NCBI GenBank assembly: GCA_963743285.1
Contig: CAVUPF010000012.1
Location: 117,827 to 181,826, forward strand
Origin: CAVUPF01 sp963743285
GTDB lineage: Bacteria > Actinomycetota > Thermoleophilia > Solirubrobacterales > 70-9
Length of the DNA stretch: 64,000 nucleotides
Direction of reading: 5' to 3'
Part shown: piece by piece, positions 26,111-35,598 of the stretch
Layout: each line of letters starts with the position of its first letter
How positions within the stretch are numbered: position 1 is the first letter of the stretch
Notes under the pieces: generated by a model
What the model was told of the DNA's origin: nothing
Seen by the model: only the letters and a program-made list of their open reading frames with translations
The model's database searches: none
Made by a program: the position numbers and the translations under genes

Positions 26111-28257
26111 TCATGGTGGCACTTGCGCAGCGATACCGCGCTCGGGTGCCACGCGACGCAGGAATGCAGGCACCCACCAGTTCCAGTCCCCCAGTAGCCG
26201 CATCAGCGCCGGCACCAGCAGGCACCGCACCAGCGTCGCGTCGAGCAGGATCGCGGCCGTCGTGCCGAAGGCCACCTCCTTGACTTCGACCAGCTGCGAG
26301 CTGATCACACTCCCGAAGGCGACACAAAACAGAAGCGCTGCGGCTGTGATCACGCGACCGGTGCGCTCCAGGCCGAGGGCCACGGCCTCCTGGTTGCCAA
26401 GACCGCGGCGATGCCCCTCACAGATCCGGTCCAGCAGGAACACTCCGTAGTCGGTGGAGAGCCCGAGGACTACCGCTAGCATCACGACCGGCTGGGCGAT
26501 GTCGATCGCCCCGGGACTTTCGTAGCCAAGCAGTCCCTGCAGGTTGCCGTTCTGGAAGACTAGGACCACGATCCCGTAGGCCGCCCCGACCGTCAGCGCG
26601 TTCATCAGCAATGTCTTCAGCGGCAGGATCACCGAGCCGGTCAGCAGGAAGATCGCGATCGTCGTCACTGCGATCACCAGCGCGATCGCGATCGGCAGGT
26701 GTTCTGCGAGGCTGCTCTTCAGGTCCAGGAAGGTCGCCGCCTGTCCGCCAGCGCGGGCTGAGAACGGCGGGCGTAGGGCGCGGATCCGGCCAATCAGGCG
26801 CTGGGAGGCGGAGCTCAGGGCCGTCGTTCGCGGCGTCACCGAGAGCACGGAAAGCGCCCTTGAGATGCGCTGGGGCGCGGTGACCGCGGCGACGTCTGCC
26901 AGGCGCCGGAGCTGGGCCCGGTAGCGGCTCAGCTGGCCCGGGCGAGCGCCCTGCGTCAGGATCGGCACGGTTTGCGATGGGACCGTCGCGAAGCTGTCGG
27001 ACCAGCGTTTCGTTCACCTGCCTGGCGCTGGCGCCGCGCGGTAGCGAGTTGTTGCCCGTGGTGGTCAGCCTGATCGTCGCGAACGGCAGCGCGAGCGCGA
27101 TCATCACCGCGCTGACCGTGAGCGCGATGAGCACCGGTCGGCGCATCACGACCCTCGCTAGCCGGTACCAATAGCCCTCTCTCGTCGGTCGGGCGCTGGA
27201 GCTCGCTGAGCGCTGCAGCCAGGCCGGCGCCAGCGCGTCGACGCGATCGCCCAACAGAGCGAGCAACGCGGGCAGCACCAGCAGCGCCGATGCACTGCTC
27301 AGCAGCACGACTATCGCGCCGCTGAGCCCCATCGAGCGAAAGTAGGGCTGCGGGAAGACCAGCAGCGAGGCCAGCGCGGCGGCCACCGTCATCGAGCTGA
27401 AGCAAACCGTCCGCCCCGCGGTCAGCATCGTCTGGCGCAGCGCCGCGGGAACATCGTCGGGGTGGGCGGCCAGCTCCTCGCGGAAGCGCGAGACGATCAG
27501 CAGGCTGTAGTCGATCGCCAGGCCGAGGCCAAGGGCGCTCACCAGGCTGAGCGTGAAGACCGAGATCGGGGTCAGCCCGCTCGCGACTCGCAGGGCGAGG
27601 TCGGTCAACAGGATCGCCACCCCGCCCAGCGTCAGGGGCAATAGCGCCGCGACCACCCCGCGGAAGAACAACAGCAAGAGGACCATCAGGATCGGCAGGG
27701 CGAAGAGCTCGGCGCGATGCAGGTCCCGCTGGACCGTCTGATTGCCCTCGGCGAAGCTGACGTCGGTCCCGCCGAGCGTCACCCCGGAGATGCCCTGCAG
27801 ACCAGCGGCGAGCGCCTTCGCGGCATCCTGGTGGCCCTTCGCGGACGCGCGGCGAAGCTGGGCCGCAACGACGGTCATCGTGCCCCGGCGCGAGACCAGT
27901 GACCGACCCTCGCCGTCGAGATAGCTGCTCGACCCGTCCGACGGCGGGGTCAGCCCGCATCACCCGCTCGATCCGCCTCACCTTCGCCCTGATCGTCGGC
28001 CTGTAGACGCCTCCCGGCGCTCGCACCAGCGCCAGCAGCCCGGCGCTCGGTTCGATTCCGCTCACGCGTTCGATTTCCGCGACGGCCTTGGCGCTCTGTG
28101 AGCCGGGGTCGCTGGCGTCGTAGGGGTCCAGGCGATTGCCTACGCCCGCGCCCAGGATCGCCGCGAGGACCGCGAGGACAAAGGCAAGCGCCAGGACCGC
28201 GCGAGCGTGCTCGGTCGCGAGCCCTGCGAGGCGGCTGAGGATCGAGCCTCTGACCAT
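26111..28257 (-). pseudogene. MMPL/RND family transporter, two frameshifts
   Basis: Three frames on the complement form one transporter of about 715 residues. The N-terminus starts at ATG 28257 (LALAFVLAVLAAILGAGVGN and the first periplasmic part). The middle runs from about 27935 (SYLDGEGRSLVSRRG, then LGLGLAIDYSLLIVSRFREE). The C-terminal part runs from about 26970 (IAIALVIAVTTIAIFLLTG, LGLSTDYGVFLLDRICEGHR). Both DY motifs of the proton-relay helices are present. Each break needs one or two bases and may be a sequencing error. MMPL proteins export lipids or drugs by proton antiport. The gene is divergent from the TetR gene at 28286 with 28 bp between starts, so that regulator probably controls it. 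Confidence 0.8.
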
Positions 28258-28266
28258 ACGACTGTA

Positions 28267-28281
28267 TCGTATACTCTACGA
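28267..28281. promoter_or_regulatory. Putative operator of the MMPL/TetR pair
   Basis: TCGTA (28267-28271) and TACGA (28277-28281) are inverted around TACTC, filling half of the 28-bp gap between the transporter and TetR starts. TATACT at 28270-28275 overlaps the dyad and is a plausible -10 for the TetR gene. A repressor bound here would cover both starts. Confidence 0.5.
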
Positions 28282-28285
28282 ATGT

Positions 28286-28906
28286 ATGAGTACCGTCTCC
28301 TCCGACCTGACCGGGCTGGCCCGTATCCGCAATGCCGCCCTTGAGCTCTTCGCCAGAGATGGCGTGGCCGCAACCTCTATTCGCGATGTCGCCAAGCAGG
28401 CCGGGGTCTCGCCGGGTCTGGTCCAGCACCACTTCTCGACCAAGGCCGCGCTGGTCGAGGCCGTCAACGAGCACGTCGTAGCGATCGCGACCGATGCCTT
28501 CGGCGACCTTCCCGCGAGCGGTACGCCGGTCGACGTCCAGCAGGAGCTCGGCGATCGGGTCACCGCGTTTGTGCGCGAGCACCCGACCGCGCTGCTCTAC
28601 GTCGCACGCTCGGCTGCCGATCGCGATGACGCCGCGCTGGGGATCTTCGACGCGTTCGTCGCGATCGCCGAGGGCCTTTGGCGGGGGCTGGCCGACCACG
28701 ACCTGCTTCGCCCCGGCGTCGACCTGACCTGGACGGCGTTGCACTCGGTCGTTTTCGTGCTCGGCACCGTTCTGCTCAAGGACGCCGTCGGTCGCCACCT
28801 CCCGGAGCCCTTCTTTGACCCCGAGCAGCTCGAGCGCTGGAACGCCGCCAGCAACGCGCTGTTCAGGGAAGGCGCCTACCGCGCCACCGACGCGGAAGAT
28901 TCCTAG
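28286..28906 (+). CDS. TetR/AcrR regulator, divergent from the MMPL transporter
   Basis: This 206-aa repressor starts at ATG 28286 (MSTVSSDLTGLARIRNAALE). The frame is open further upstream but that part overlaps the transporter gene. The HTH is at residues about 32-62 (AATSIRDVAKQAGVSPGLVQ followed by HHFSTKAALVEAV). The C-terminal domain is helical and Leu/Val-rich, as expected for a ligand pocket. Divergence from the MMPL gene and the dyad in the short spacer indicate local control. The start may be leaderless or nearly so. The hydrolase gene follows after 13 bp and is probably co-transcribed. Confidence 0.9.
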   Translation: MSTVSSDLTGLARIRNAALELFARDGVAATSIRDVAKQAGVSPGLVQHHFSTKAALVEAVNEHVVAIATDAFGDLPASGTPVDVQQELGDRVTAFVREHPTALLYVARSAADRDDAALGIFDAFVAIAEGLWRGLADHDLLRPGVDLTWTALHSVVFVLGTVLLKDAVGRHLPEPFFDPEQLERWNAASNALFREGAYRATDAEDS

Positions 28907-28919
28907 GTTTGAGTAAGCA

Positions 28920-29828
28920 ATGAGCGATAAGGCTCCCTCTGATCCTTTCGAAGCAGCTCTCGGGCCCCTGCACACTGTGGAGCTCTCGGCCGGGCCGCTG
29001 CGCTACCGCGATCGGGGCGCGGGCATGCCCGTCCTCTTCCTCGCCGGGTTGGTGCTCTCCAGCGGATTCTGGCGGTGGGTGGTGCCGGCGCTGCGCCAGC
29101 CGGTACGTGCGATCGTCCCCGACCTGCCGCTCGGCGCCCACACCGTCGCGCTGCGCCGCGACGCGGATCTCTCCCCTCCGGCGATCGCCGATCTGCTCGT
29201 CGAGTTGCTCGACGCGCTTGACATCGGGGCGACCGTGATCGTCGGCAACGACACCGGCGGGGTGATCGCCAAGCTGCTCACCACCCGTCACCCGGAGCGG
29301 GTCGAGGCCCTGGTGCTGACCCCGTGTGAGTGCTTTGAGAACTTCCTGCCCCCGATCTATCGCTACCTGCAGCTGCTTCCCTACCTGCCGGGGTCGATCC
29401 GGCTGCTCGGTCATGCGATGCGCTTCGCGGCGCTCCGCCGCTTACCGATCGCCTTCGGCCGGCTCACCCGCCGGCCACTCGACAAAGTGGCATATGACAG
29501 CTATCTGGCGCCTGGACGCCGCAGCGGTGGAGTGCGTCGCGACAGCGCCAAGGTGCTGCGCGGCATCCGCCGCCGCTATACGCTCCAAGCCGACGCTGCG
29601 CTGGCCGCCTTTGAGCGCCCGACCTTGATCGCCTGGGCGAGCGAAGACCGGGTATTTCCCTATCGCCACGCCGAGCGGCTCGCCCAGATCCTGCCTGATG
29701 CCGAGCTCGTCTCGATCGCCGACTCCTACACCTACGTCCCCGAAGACCAGCCGCTGGTCCTGGCGGAGCTGATCGACGGGTTCATCGAGCGGATCGAGTC
29801 CACCGCGGCGGACCCCGACGCTTCCTGA
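28920..29828 (+). CDS. Alpha/beta hydrolase fold protein
   Basis: This 302-aa protein starts at ATG 28920. The nucleophile elbow is GNDTGG (Asp111), the type found in haloalkane dehalogenases and related hydrolases. The strand-6 acid site is visible as LIAWASEDRVFPY (residues about 232-244). The usual catalytic histidine before the C-terminal helix is missing: the position reads DSYTYVPEDQP where dehalogenases have a His. The protein may therefore be a binding or altered-activity member. It lies 13 bp after the TetR gene in a likely bicistronic unit. Haloalkane dehalogenase activity should not be assumed. Confidence 0.8.
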   Translation: MSDKAPSDPFEAALGPLHTVELSAGPLRYRDRGAGMPVLFLAGLVLSSGFWRWVVPALRQPVRAIVPDLPLGAHTVALRRDADLSPPAIADLLVELLDALDIGATVIVGNDTGGVIAKLLTTRHPERVEALVLTPCECFENFLPPIYRYLQLLPYLPGSIRLLGHAMRFAALRRLPIAFGRLTRRPLDKVAYDSYLAPGRRSGGVRRDSAKVLRGIRRRYTLQADAALAAFERPTLIAWASEDRVFPYRHAERLAQILPDAELVSIADSYTYVPEDQPLVLAELIDGFIERIESTAADPDAS

Positions 29829-30027
29829 TCGATTCATGGCGGATCGCCGTGCAGGTGAGCGCACGGCAGTGGAGCATAGGACGGAAACGACCGGAATCGC
29901 CCCATCGTTCATCGACAAGCAGTGGCGTCGAGAGGAGCCGGCTCCCCAGAGTTGAGGCCACGGCTATCCGGAGGCCAGCCATCCCCCGCTTACCTACGCA
30001 GCCGGCGCTATTCGCCAGCTGGCAACT

Positions 30028-30056
30028 TTGTGGCGAGGCTACGCCCTGGGTATCCT
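30028..30056 (+). promoter_or_regulatory. Leaderless-type promoter of the TetR gene at 30063
   Basis: TTGTGG (30028-30033) and TATCCT (30051-30056) are separated by 17 bp. The GTG start follows the -10 by only 6 nt, leaving no room for a ribosome site. The same -10 and spacing precede the TetR genes at 38836 and 40985. Confidence 0.5.
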
Positions 30057-30062
30057 CTTAGC

Positions 30063-30719
30063 GTGGAGACTCTGCCCGGACACCTGCGGCGCATCTCTGC
30101 CGGCCAGGATCCCTTCCAGGCGGAAATGATGTCGCGCGATCACCGCCAGCGCATTCTCGCGGCGCTCGCCGAGGTGGTCAGCAAGCGCGGCTATCAGGGC
30201 ACGACGGTCGAGCTGATCATCAAACGCGCCGGCGTCGCGCGGGCCACCTTTTATGAGCATTTCGCCAACCGCGAGGACTGTCTGTTGGCCTGTTTCGAGG
30301 AGACCCTGCAGGCGCTCAGGGCCTGCATCTCGGCCGCCGCGACCGCCGAGCAGGAGTGGCCCGACCAGCTCCGCGCCGGCCTCACCGCCTTCCTCGAGTA
30401 CGTCGCCGCCAATCCTGCCCAGGCCCGCACCTGCATGATCGAGGTGGTGACCGCCGGCTCCAAGGGTCTGGAGCGCTACGAGGAGGCGCTGCAGAGCTTT
30501 GAGCCGGCTCTGCGACGTGGCCGCGAACTCGCCCCCGAGAGGGCGCTGTCCGAACCACTTGAGGACTCGTTGATCGGCGGCATCGTCTGGATGGTCCACC
30601 AGCGGCTCATTCACGCGGAATTCGAGGCGATTCCGGGCCTCCTGCCGACCATGCTTGAGTTCACCCTTGTCCCATATCTGGGCAAAGAGTCAGCGGCGCA
30701 GTTCGCTGCCTCGGCCTGA
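30063..30719 (+). CDS. TetR/AcrR regulator
   Basis: This 218-aa repressor starts at GTG 30063 (VETLPGHLRRIS); the longer open frame upstream has no features. The HTH is at residues about 43-72 (GTTVELIIKRAGVARATFYE followed by HFANREDCLL). The effector domain contains WPDQLRAGLTAFLEYVAANP and ends in LEFTLVPYLGKES. It belongs to the local subfamily whose N-terminus carries a short basic segment and then QR-type residues just before helix 1. It is leaderless by position. The next gene downstream is another member on the same strand. The target is unknown. Confidence 0.88.
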   Translation: METLPGHLRRISAGQDPFQAEMMSRDHRQRILAALAEVVSKRGYQGTTVELIIKRAGVARATFYEHFANREDCLLACFEETLQALRACISAAATAEQEWPDQLRAGLTAFLEYVAANPAQARTCMIEVVTAGSKGLERYEEALQSFEPALRRGRELAPERALSEPLEDSLIGGIVWMVHQRLIHAEFEAIPGLLPTMLEFTLVPYLGKESAAQFAASA

Positions 30720-30853
30720 GCGCCGGCCCCACGTAGCCTCGACACCGGCCGCCGACCGAGCCGCTGATCGCCTCATCGCGCGGCGCGCTCCTCAAAGCGC
30801 CTCTCGCCCGGCCCATAGCGGCGGGGTATCCGGCCGGCGATATCGTCCCCAGC

Positions 30854-31541
30854 GTGGCAGGCAGAGGGTCAAGTTCAAGCGAGGAGCCTGGGCAGATCCG
30901 GCCACTTCACGGCGGCCGCCACAGCCTCTCCGCAGACGCGATCGCCTTCAACCAGCGCGAGCGGCTGCTCAGCGCCCTCGCGCAGACAGTCGCCGAACGC
31001 GGCTATGACAAGGTGACGATCGGCGAGATCGCCGACACCGCCTCGGTCTCGCGGAGCACCTTCTATGAGCACTTCAAGGGCAAGAAGGGAGTGCTTCGCC
31101 GCCGCCTATGACGCCGTCGACTCCTACCTTGGCGACGAGATATCCGTGATCGTTGGCGCTCAGACCGAGTGGCCCGACCGGGTCGCCGCGGTTCTCGCCG
31201 AGCTGGTCCGCTTCCTCGCTTCCCGTCCCAACCTTGCCCGTCTCTATCTTGTCGAGGCCTTTACTGTCGGTGCGGGGATGGCGTCGCGACGCGAGGCCAG
31301 CGTCGGGCGCCTCGTCGCACTGCTCGAAGCCGGTCGCGAGCGCCTCGCCACCGAGCGCGAGCTCCCGGAGGGGATCGAGGAAGCCCTCGCCGGCGGTTCC
31401 CTCACTCTTCTCGCCCGCCGCGTCCTGGTCTCCGAAGCCGAGCAGCTGCCGCGCTTCCTTCCCGCCCTAATCGAGCTGACGCTCGCGCCTTACCTCGACG
31501 CCGAGGAGGTCCAGCAGCTGATCGACCGTCACTCCTCGTAG
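30854..31541 (+). pseudogene. TetR/AcrR regulator, single frameshift
   Basis: Frames 30854-31111 and 31065-31541 join into one TetR protein of about 228 residues. The first supplies GGRHSLSADAIAFNQRERLL and the HTH (VTIGEIADTASVSRSTFYEH). The second supplies ECFAAAYDAVDSY and the effector domain ending LIELTLAPYLDAEE. The break is a GGG at 31087-31089; GG would restore FKGKKECFAAA, which matches the paralogues. The GTG start lies 7 nt after TATCGT, close to the leaderless arrangement of its neighbours. Its TAG stop uses the first base of the IS630 element, so the insertion may have trimmed the last residues. Confidence 0.8.
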
Positions 31542-31581
31542 GGTTCTGATACCAATACGCACACAAACTGAAAGGGTTTAG

Positions 31582-31605
31582 CCCCCGGACGTCGTAGTCC
31601 GGGGG
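31582..31605 (+). terminator. Hairpin inside the IS630 left end
   Basis: CCCCCGGAC (31582-31590) pairs perfectly with GTCCGGGGG (31597-31605) around a 6-nt loop. It ends 2 nt before the transposase ATG. It may block read-through transcription into the transposase gene or hide its start. No T-tract follows. Confidence 0.5.
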
Positions 31606-31607
31606 TC

Positions 31608-32706
31608 ATGAGAACCCAAGCATCACCTCCAACCACCGAGGCAGCGAAGAGGCGGCGGGGCCCTCAAGCCCGGCCCTTCCCGCCAGGGACCGCCGAGCGC
31701 ATGGACGAGCTGCTCGCCACCGAACCGCGGCCGCGCGAGCGCGAACGGGTGATGTGCATCCGCCTCTGGCGAAGGGCCGCAGCGCCCCGGACGTCGCCGA
31801 GGTGATCGGGCGAAGCCTCGACACCGTCTATCGCCACAAGCGCGAGTTCCTGGCCCGCGGCGAGGATGCGCTCTCGGCCGAGAGCTGGGGTGGGCGGCGA
31901 AGCGCCGTGCTCACCGAAGAGGAGGAGGCGGAGTTCGTCGCCGGCTTCGAGCGGGCCGCCCGCGACGGCGAGCTGGTCAGCGCCGAGGCGATGATCGAGG
32001 CGCTCTCGGAGCGGATCGGCCGGCGGGTCGACTCCTCGACGATCTACCGGATGCTCGCCCGCCACGGCTGGCGCAAGGTCGTGCCCCGACCGCGCCACCC
32101 CGACGCCGACCCCGCTCGCCAGGAGGCGTTCAAGGAAACCTCCCGGAGCTGGTCGCCGAGGCCCGCGGGGCCGACCAGCGCCAGATGCGCCTGATGTTTA
32201 TGGACGAGGCGCGGTTCGGGCGGATCAACCGGCCAGTGCGCTCGTGGGCTCCCGCGGGGATGGGGCCCGTCGTCGACTGCCAGACGGTCCGCGAGTACGC
32301 CTACGCCTACGGCGCGGTCTGCCCGGCCGACGGGATGCTCGACTCGCTCGTCCTGCCGAGCATGCAGACCGAGTGCTTCGAGCGCTTCGCGGCCCTGCTC
32401 GGCGAGCGCCATCCCGACGAGCTGGTCGTCGTGGTCTGCGACGGCGCCGCCTCGCACACCGCCGGAGCGCTGCGCCTGCCCGAGAACCTGCGGGTGCTGA
32501 CCCTGCCCCCCTACAGCCCCGAGCTCAACCCGGCCGAGCAGCTATGGGACGCGATCCGCGAGGGCTGGTTCGCCAACCGAGCCCACGAGAGCATGGACGC
32601 GGTCCAGGAGACGCTGGTCGAGAGCCTCGTCGCGCTGGAGGGGAACCCGGCGAGGATCCGCTCGCTCACCCACAGGGAGTGGATCTGCAACTTGGACGCA
32701 GATTAG
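31608..32706 (+). pseudogene. IS630 family transposase, two frameshifts
   Basis: Three frames combine. 31608-about 31775 is the N-terminus (FPPGTAERMDELLATEPRPR). 31775-32136 is the helix-turn-helix part (SAPDVAEVIGRSLDTVYRHK, SSTIYRMLARHGW). 32140-32706 is the DDE catalytic domain. The catalytic residues are visible as MDEARFGR, VVCDGAASH and LNPAEQLWD, giving D-D-E. The second break is AAA at 32136-32138, where AAAA would read AFKENLPELVAEARG. IS630 transposases are about 340-360 residues and this total fits. The product would mobilise the element by cut-and-paste at TA. Activity depends on whether the breaks are real. Confidence 0.82.
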
Positions 32707-32998
32707 TATCAGACCCTCGTGTTGGCCGCTTTGCTGCCCTTCGAGGCTATGTCTGTCGGAATAAGTTGCTGTTCACCCCAGTAATCTCACCTTGACAGAG
32801 CCGTTCCTTCGTGCGACGATTCCAACGTTCACCCAGCCAACGGGAAGGCTTGATGGGAATGGATCAGCGCCACGTAGAGGGCAGCGGGGTGCCACGGGGC
32901 AGAGCGGCTCACCGAGAAGTTAGGAGTTACCTCAGCCGCCGTTCGACGACGACACGGCGCCCGGAGTTGCTGCTCGCACCGGGAGCGCTGCCTGGCTG

Positions 32999-34252
32999 AT
33001 GAAGGCCCTCGACCTAGCGCCCGCGCCACTCGCCACCTCCCCGTCTCTCGGCGCGGCTCCGCAAACGCCCACCACGGTCGCTGTCGACCTCGACCGCCTC
33101 GTTCGCGACCTCGAGCGGATGCTCGACGTCCCGCGCCGCCGTCCTGAGCGCTGGAGGGAGCGAGTCGAGCCATGGATCATCGAGTCAGCCGCCGAGGAGA
33201 TCGCCAGGTTCAGTCGAGACGGACTGCATGAGGAGCTGCGCGGCTTTCGTCGTGGCGCCCTGCCAGAGAGCTGCCCAGAGCATGCCCGCATCGCAGCTCG
33301 GGTGATCGCCGCCTTTCCCAAGCCCAAATCCCTCCTCGGTGCCTACCGCATCTCCCACATGGTCCTCTGGGATGCCTGGCTTGACCTGGTTGAGGGAGTC
33401 CCGGGCCTGAGTGCCGCCCAACGCCGCGAGCTGCTGCGCCATGGTTCCGATTACTTTTTTGCCTACGCCGATCTCCTCAACGAGTTCCTCGCCGAGGCCT
33501 ACCGCAAAGAGCTCGGCAAGCACGGCCGCAGCAGCGAGCGCCGCCGCTTTGAGGCGATCAGCGGCGTGCTCGAAGGCGATCCGTTCGCCGCGAGCTCGCT
33601 CGATTTCGATCTCGAACGCCACCACCTCGGGTTGATCGCCTGGGGCGAGGAGCCCGGCTCCGCCGCTCAGCAGCTGGCCGGAATTTTGAGCAGGCCGCTG
33701 CTGGCGGTCAGCCCGCTTGAGCCTCAGAGCTGCTGGGCCTGGGTTTCAGGTTCCCATCCGCTCGATCGCGCCCAGGAGCGGGCGCTGGCAGGCTTTGAGC
33801 CCACCACGGGGCATGTCGCGCTCGGCTTGGAGGCCTTCGGCGAGGCGGGCTTCCGCGCTACGCACCGTCAGGCGCTGCGCGCCTGCCGCTTCGCCGGCCA
33901 GTCTGGCCCCTCGGCCCTGCGCTACGAGGACGTCGTGGTCGAGGCGCTTGCCAGCGAGAACGAGGACGACGCAAGGGCCTTCGTCGCCCACGAGTTGCGT
34001 GGGATCGAGGACGATTCGCTCGCCTCGCGGCGAATCCGCGAAACGCTCGAGGCCTACTTCACAGCCGGATACAACGCCGCTTGCGCCGCCGCGACGCTCG
34101 GCGTCCACCAGCAGACCGTTGCCAACCGGTTGCGGACCGCCGAGGAGCGGCTCGGGCAGAAGTCAATCGGCGTTCGTCGAGTCGAGCTCGAGATTGCGTT
34201 GCGGCTGCGGGCCTGTCTCGCCCGCGAGGAGTCCTCGCTGCCGGCCAGCTAG
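32999..34252 (+). CDS. PucR/CdaR-type transcriptional regulator (copy 1)
   Basis: This 417-aa protein starts at ATG 32999. The C-terminal HTH_30-type domain (residues about 345-400) is clear: RRIRETLEAYFTAGYNAACA, then ATLGVHQQTVANRLRTAEER. The middle region (about 185-335) resembles the GGDEF-like regulatory domain of PucR proteins. The N-terminal 180 residues are helical (FRRGALPESCPEHARIAARV, HMVLWDAWLDLVEG) and of unknown ligand. The gene at 34438 is a tandem paralogue on the same strand. PucR-type regulators usually act as activators, but no target is adjacent. About 280 bp without genes precede it. Confidence 0.85.
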   Translation: MKALDLAPAPLATSPSLGAAPQTPTTVAVDLDRLVRDLERMLDVPRRRPERWRERVEPWIIESAAEEIARFSRDGLHEELRGFRRGALPESCPEHARIAARVIAAFPKPKSLLGAYRISHMVLWDAWLDLVEGVPGLSAAQRRELLRHGSDYFFAYADLLNEFLAEAYRKELGKHGRSSERRRFEAISGVLEGDPFAASSLDFDLERHHLGLIAWGEEPGSAAQQLAGILSRPLLAVSPLEPQSCWAWVSGSHPLDRAQERALAGFEPTTGHVALGLEAFGEAGFRATHRQALRACRFAGQSGPSALRYEDVVVEALASENEDDARAFVAHELRGIEDDSLASRRIRETLEAYFTAGYNAACAAATLGVHQQTVANRLRTAEERLGQKSIGVRRVELEIALRLRACLAREESSLPAS

Positions 34253-34437
34253 CTGAGCGCCCATTATTCGCAGACATTACGAGTGCGGAGCCCAGTTTTT
34301 TGGGGTATCTGTGTAGCGAGAAGGGACTGGCAGTGACGAGACTTCTGCGTGTGTGTAGGGGCACCGCGTCGCTGCGGCTGGCGGAGGTGCGAACAGCGAC
34401 GATCTAGCCAACAGGGGATCCGGGGCCTTTTCGAGGA

Positions 34438-35598
34438 ATGAGCGAGTTTGATCGCCTTGGCTGCGAGCTGGAGGCACGCCTGGACTCGCTTGTTGACTCG
34501 ACTCTTCAACGGCTGCGCGACCGGGTCCCGGCCTGGATGATGGACACCGCCTTCAGCGGCGATGAGATCAGAGAACTCGCCCGTGCCAGCATTGGTACCC
34601 AGCTTCGAAGCTTCCGCCGTGGCCTCCTGCCTGAACGCTGCCCCGAGGTCGACGCTGTCGGAGCAAAGACGGTAGCGAGGATGGGCGAGCTGAAGGTTCT
34701 GCTAAGCGGCTATTCGGCGTGTCAGATGAGCCTCTGGGAGGCCTGGCTCGACCTCGTCGAGAGCTCAGTGCAAGAGCCCGAGCATCGGCGCGAGTTGCTT
34801 AAGATCGGCTCGGACTTCTTCTCTCGCTACGCCGGGCTGCTCAGCGATTACGTAGCCGACATCCACCAGCGCGAGCTCGAACAGGCCGCCAGAGACGCTG
34901 GGGGCCGACGCCTATACGCGATTAAGCGCCTGCTCGAAGGCGATCCGCTGGCCGTCTCGGGTCTTGACCTCAACCTCAATCAGTATCACCTCGGCCTCGT
35001 CGCTTGGGATGAGGGCGGCGAGGCCGCGGCGCGCGAGCTCGCCGCGGCGCTGGGGCGGCCGCTGCTGATCGTCGAGCCGTTGAATCGCACCTGGTGGGGC
35101 TGGATTTGTGGCGCGCGCCCGTTTGACCGAGCCGATGAGCGAAAGCTCGAGGACTTCCGGCCATCCTCCCAGGCAGGCATCGCGCTCGGCTTGCCGGTAT
35201 TCGGTGAGACAGGCTTTCGTGCGACCCACCATCAGGCACAACGCGCCCGTTGGGTCGCGGGTCAGGGTGAGCCCTCGCTGATCCGCTATGCCGACGTTGC
35301 GGTCGAGTCGCTCGCTGGCGAAAACCAGGAGGACGCCCGCCTTTTCGTAGACCGTGAGCTTCGCGGCATCGCCGACGATTCGACCGCCTCCAAGCGGCTC
35401 CGCGAAACGTTGACCGTCTACTTCGCCGCCGGGAACAACGCTGCTTCCGCCGCCGCGACGCTGGGCGTGCATCAGCAGACAGTCGCCAACCGCTTGCGCA
35501 CCGTGGAGGAGCGACTCGGGCATCCGGTCGGTGCGCGCCGGATCGAGCTCGAGGTGGCTTTACGGCTGCGGGCGGCCATGGCCCGCACGGAGTCGTAG
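34438..35598 (+). CDS. PucR/CdaR-type transcriptional regulator (copy 2)
   Basis: This 386-aa protein is a tandem paralogue of the preceding gene. It starts at ATG 34438 with CGAGGA just upstream. It keeps the same three parts: a helical N-terminus (FRRGLLPERCPEVDAVGAKT, QMSLWEAWLDLVE), the middle domain (DLNLNQYHLGLVAWDEGG) and the HTH (TVYFAAGNNAASAAATLGVH then QQTVANRLRTVEERLG). It lacks the Pro/Ala-rich N-terminal extension of copy 1. The recognition helix QQTVANRLRT is identical in both, so the two may bind the same sites. The 185 bp between them suggest independent promoters. Confidence 0.85.
   Translation: MSEFDRLGCELEARLDSLVDSTLQRLRDRVPAWMMDTAFSGDEIRELARASIGTQLRSFRRGLLPERCPEVDAVGAKTVARMGELKVLLSGYSACQMSLWEAWLDLVESSVQEPEHRRELLKIGSDFFSRYAGLLSDYVADIHQRELEQAARDAGGRRLYAIKRLLEGDPLAVSGLDLNLNQYHLGLVAWDEGGEAAARELAAALGRPLLIVEPLNRTWWGWICGARPFDRADERKLEDFRPSSQAGIALGLPVFGETGFRATHHQAQRARWVAGQGEPSLIRYADVAVESLAGENQEDARLFVDRELRGIADDSTASKRLRETLTVYFAAGNNAASAAATLGVHQQTVANRLRTVEERLGHPVGARRIELEVALRLRAAMARTES

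Larger units (their letters stand above)
31541..32716 (+). mobile_element. IS630-family insertion sequence
   Basis: The terminal inverted repeats are GGGTTCTGATACCAATAC at 31541 and, on the complement from 32716, GGGTCTGATACTAATC. They match apart from one T and one transition. The left flank is TA, the target of IS630 elements; the right flank is TC, so a clean TA duplication is not seen. It carries one transposase gene in three frames. It lies between a TetR gene and the PucR-type gene at 32999. Confidence 0.8.

Noticed and set aside
26418..27878. A separate 486-aa transporter
   Set aside because: It is the middle of the MMPL gene plus a shadow extension. Flanking frames supply the matching N- and C-terminal parts.
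29849..30062. Extended N-terminus of the TetR gene at 30063
   Set aside because: The open frame has no TetR-like content before the GTG at 30063, and the promoter element lies directly in front of that GTG.
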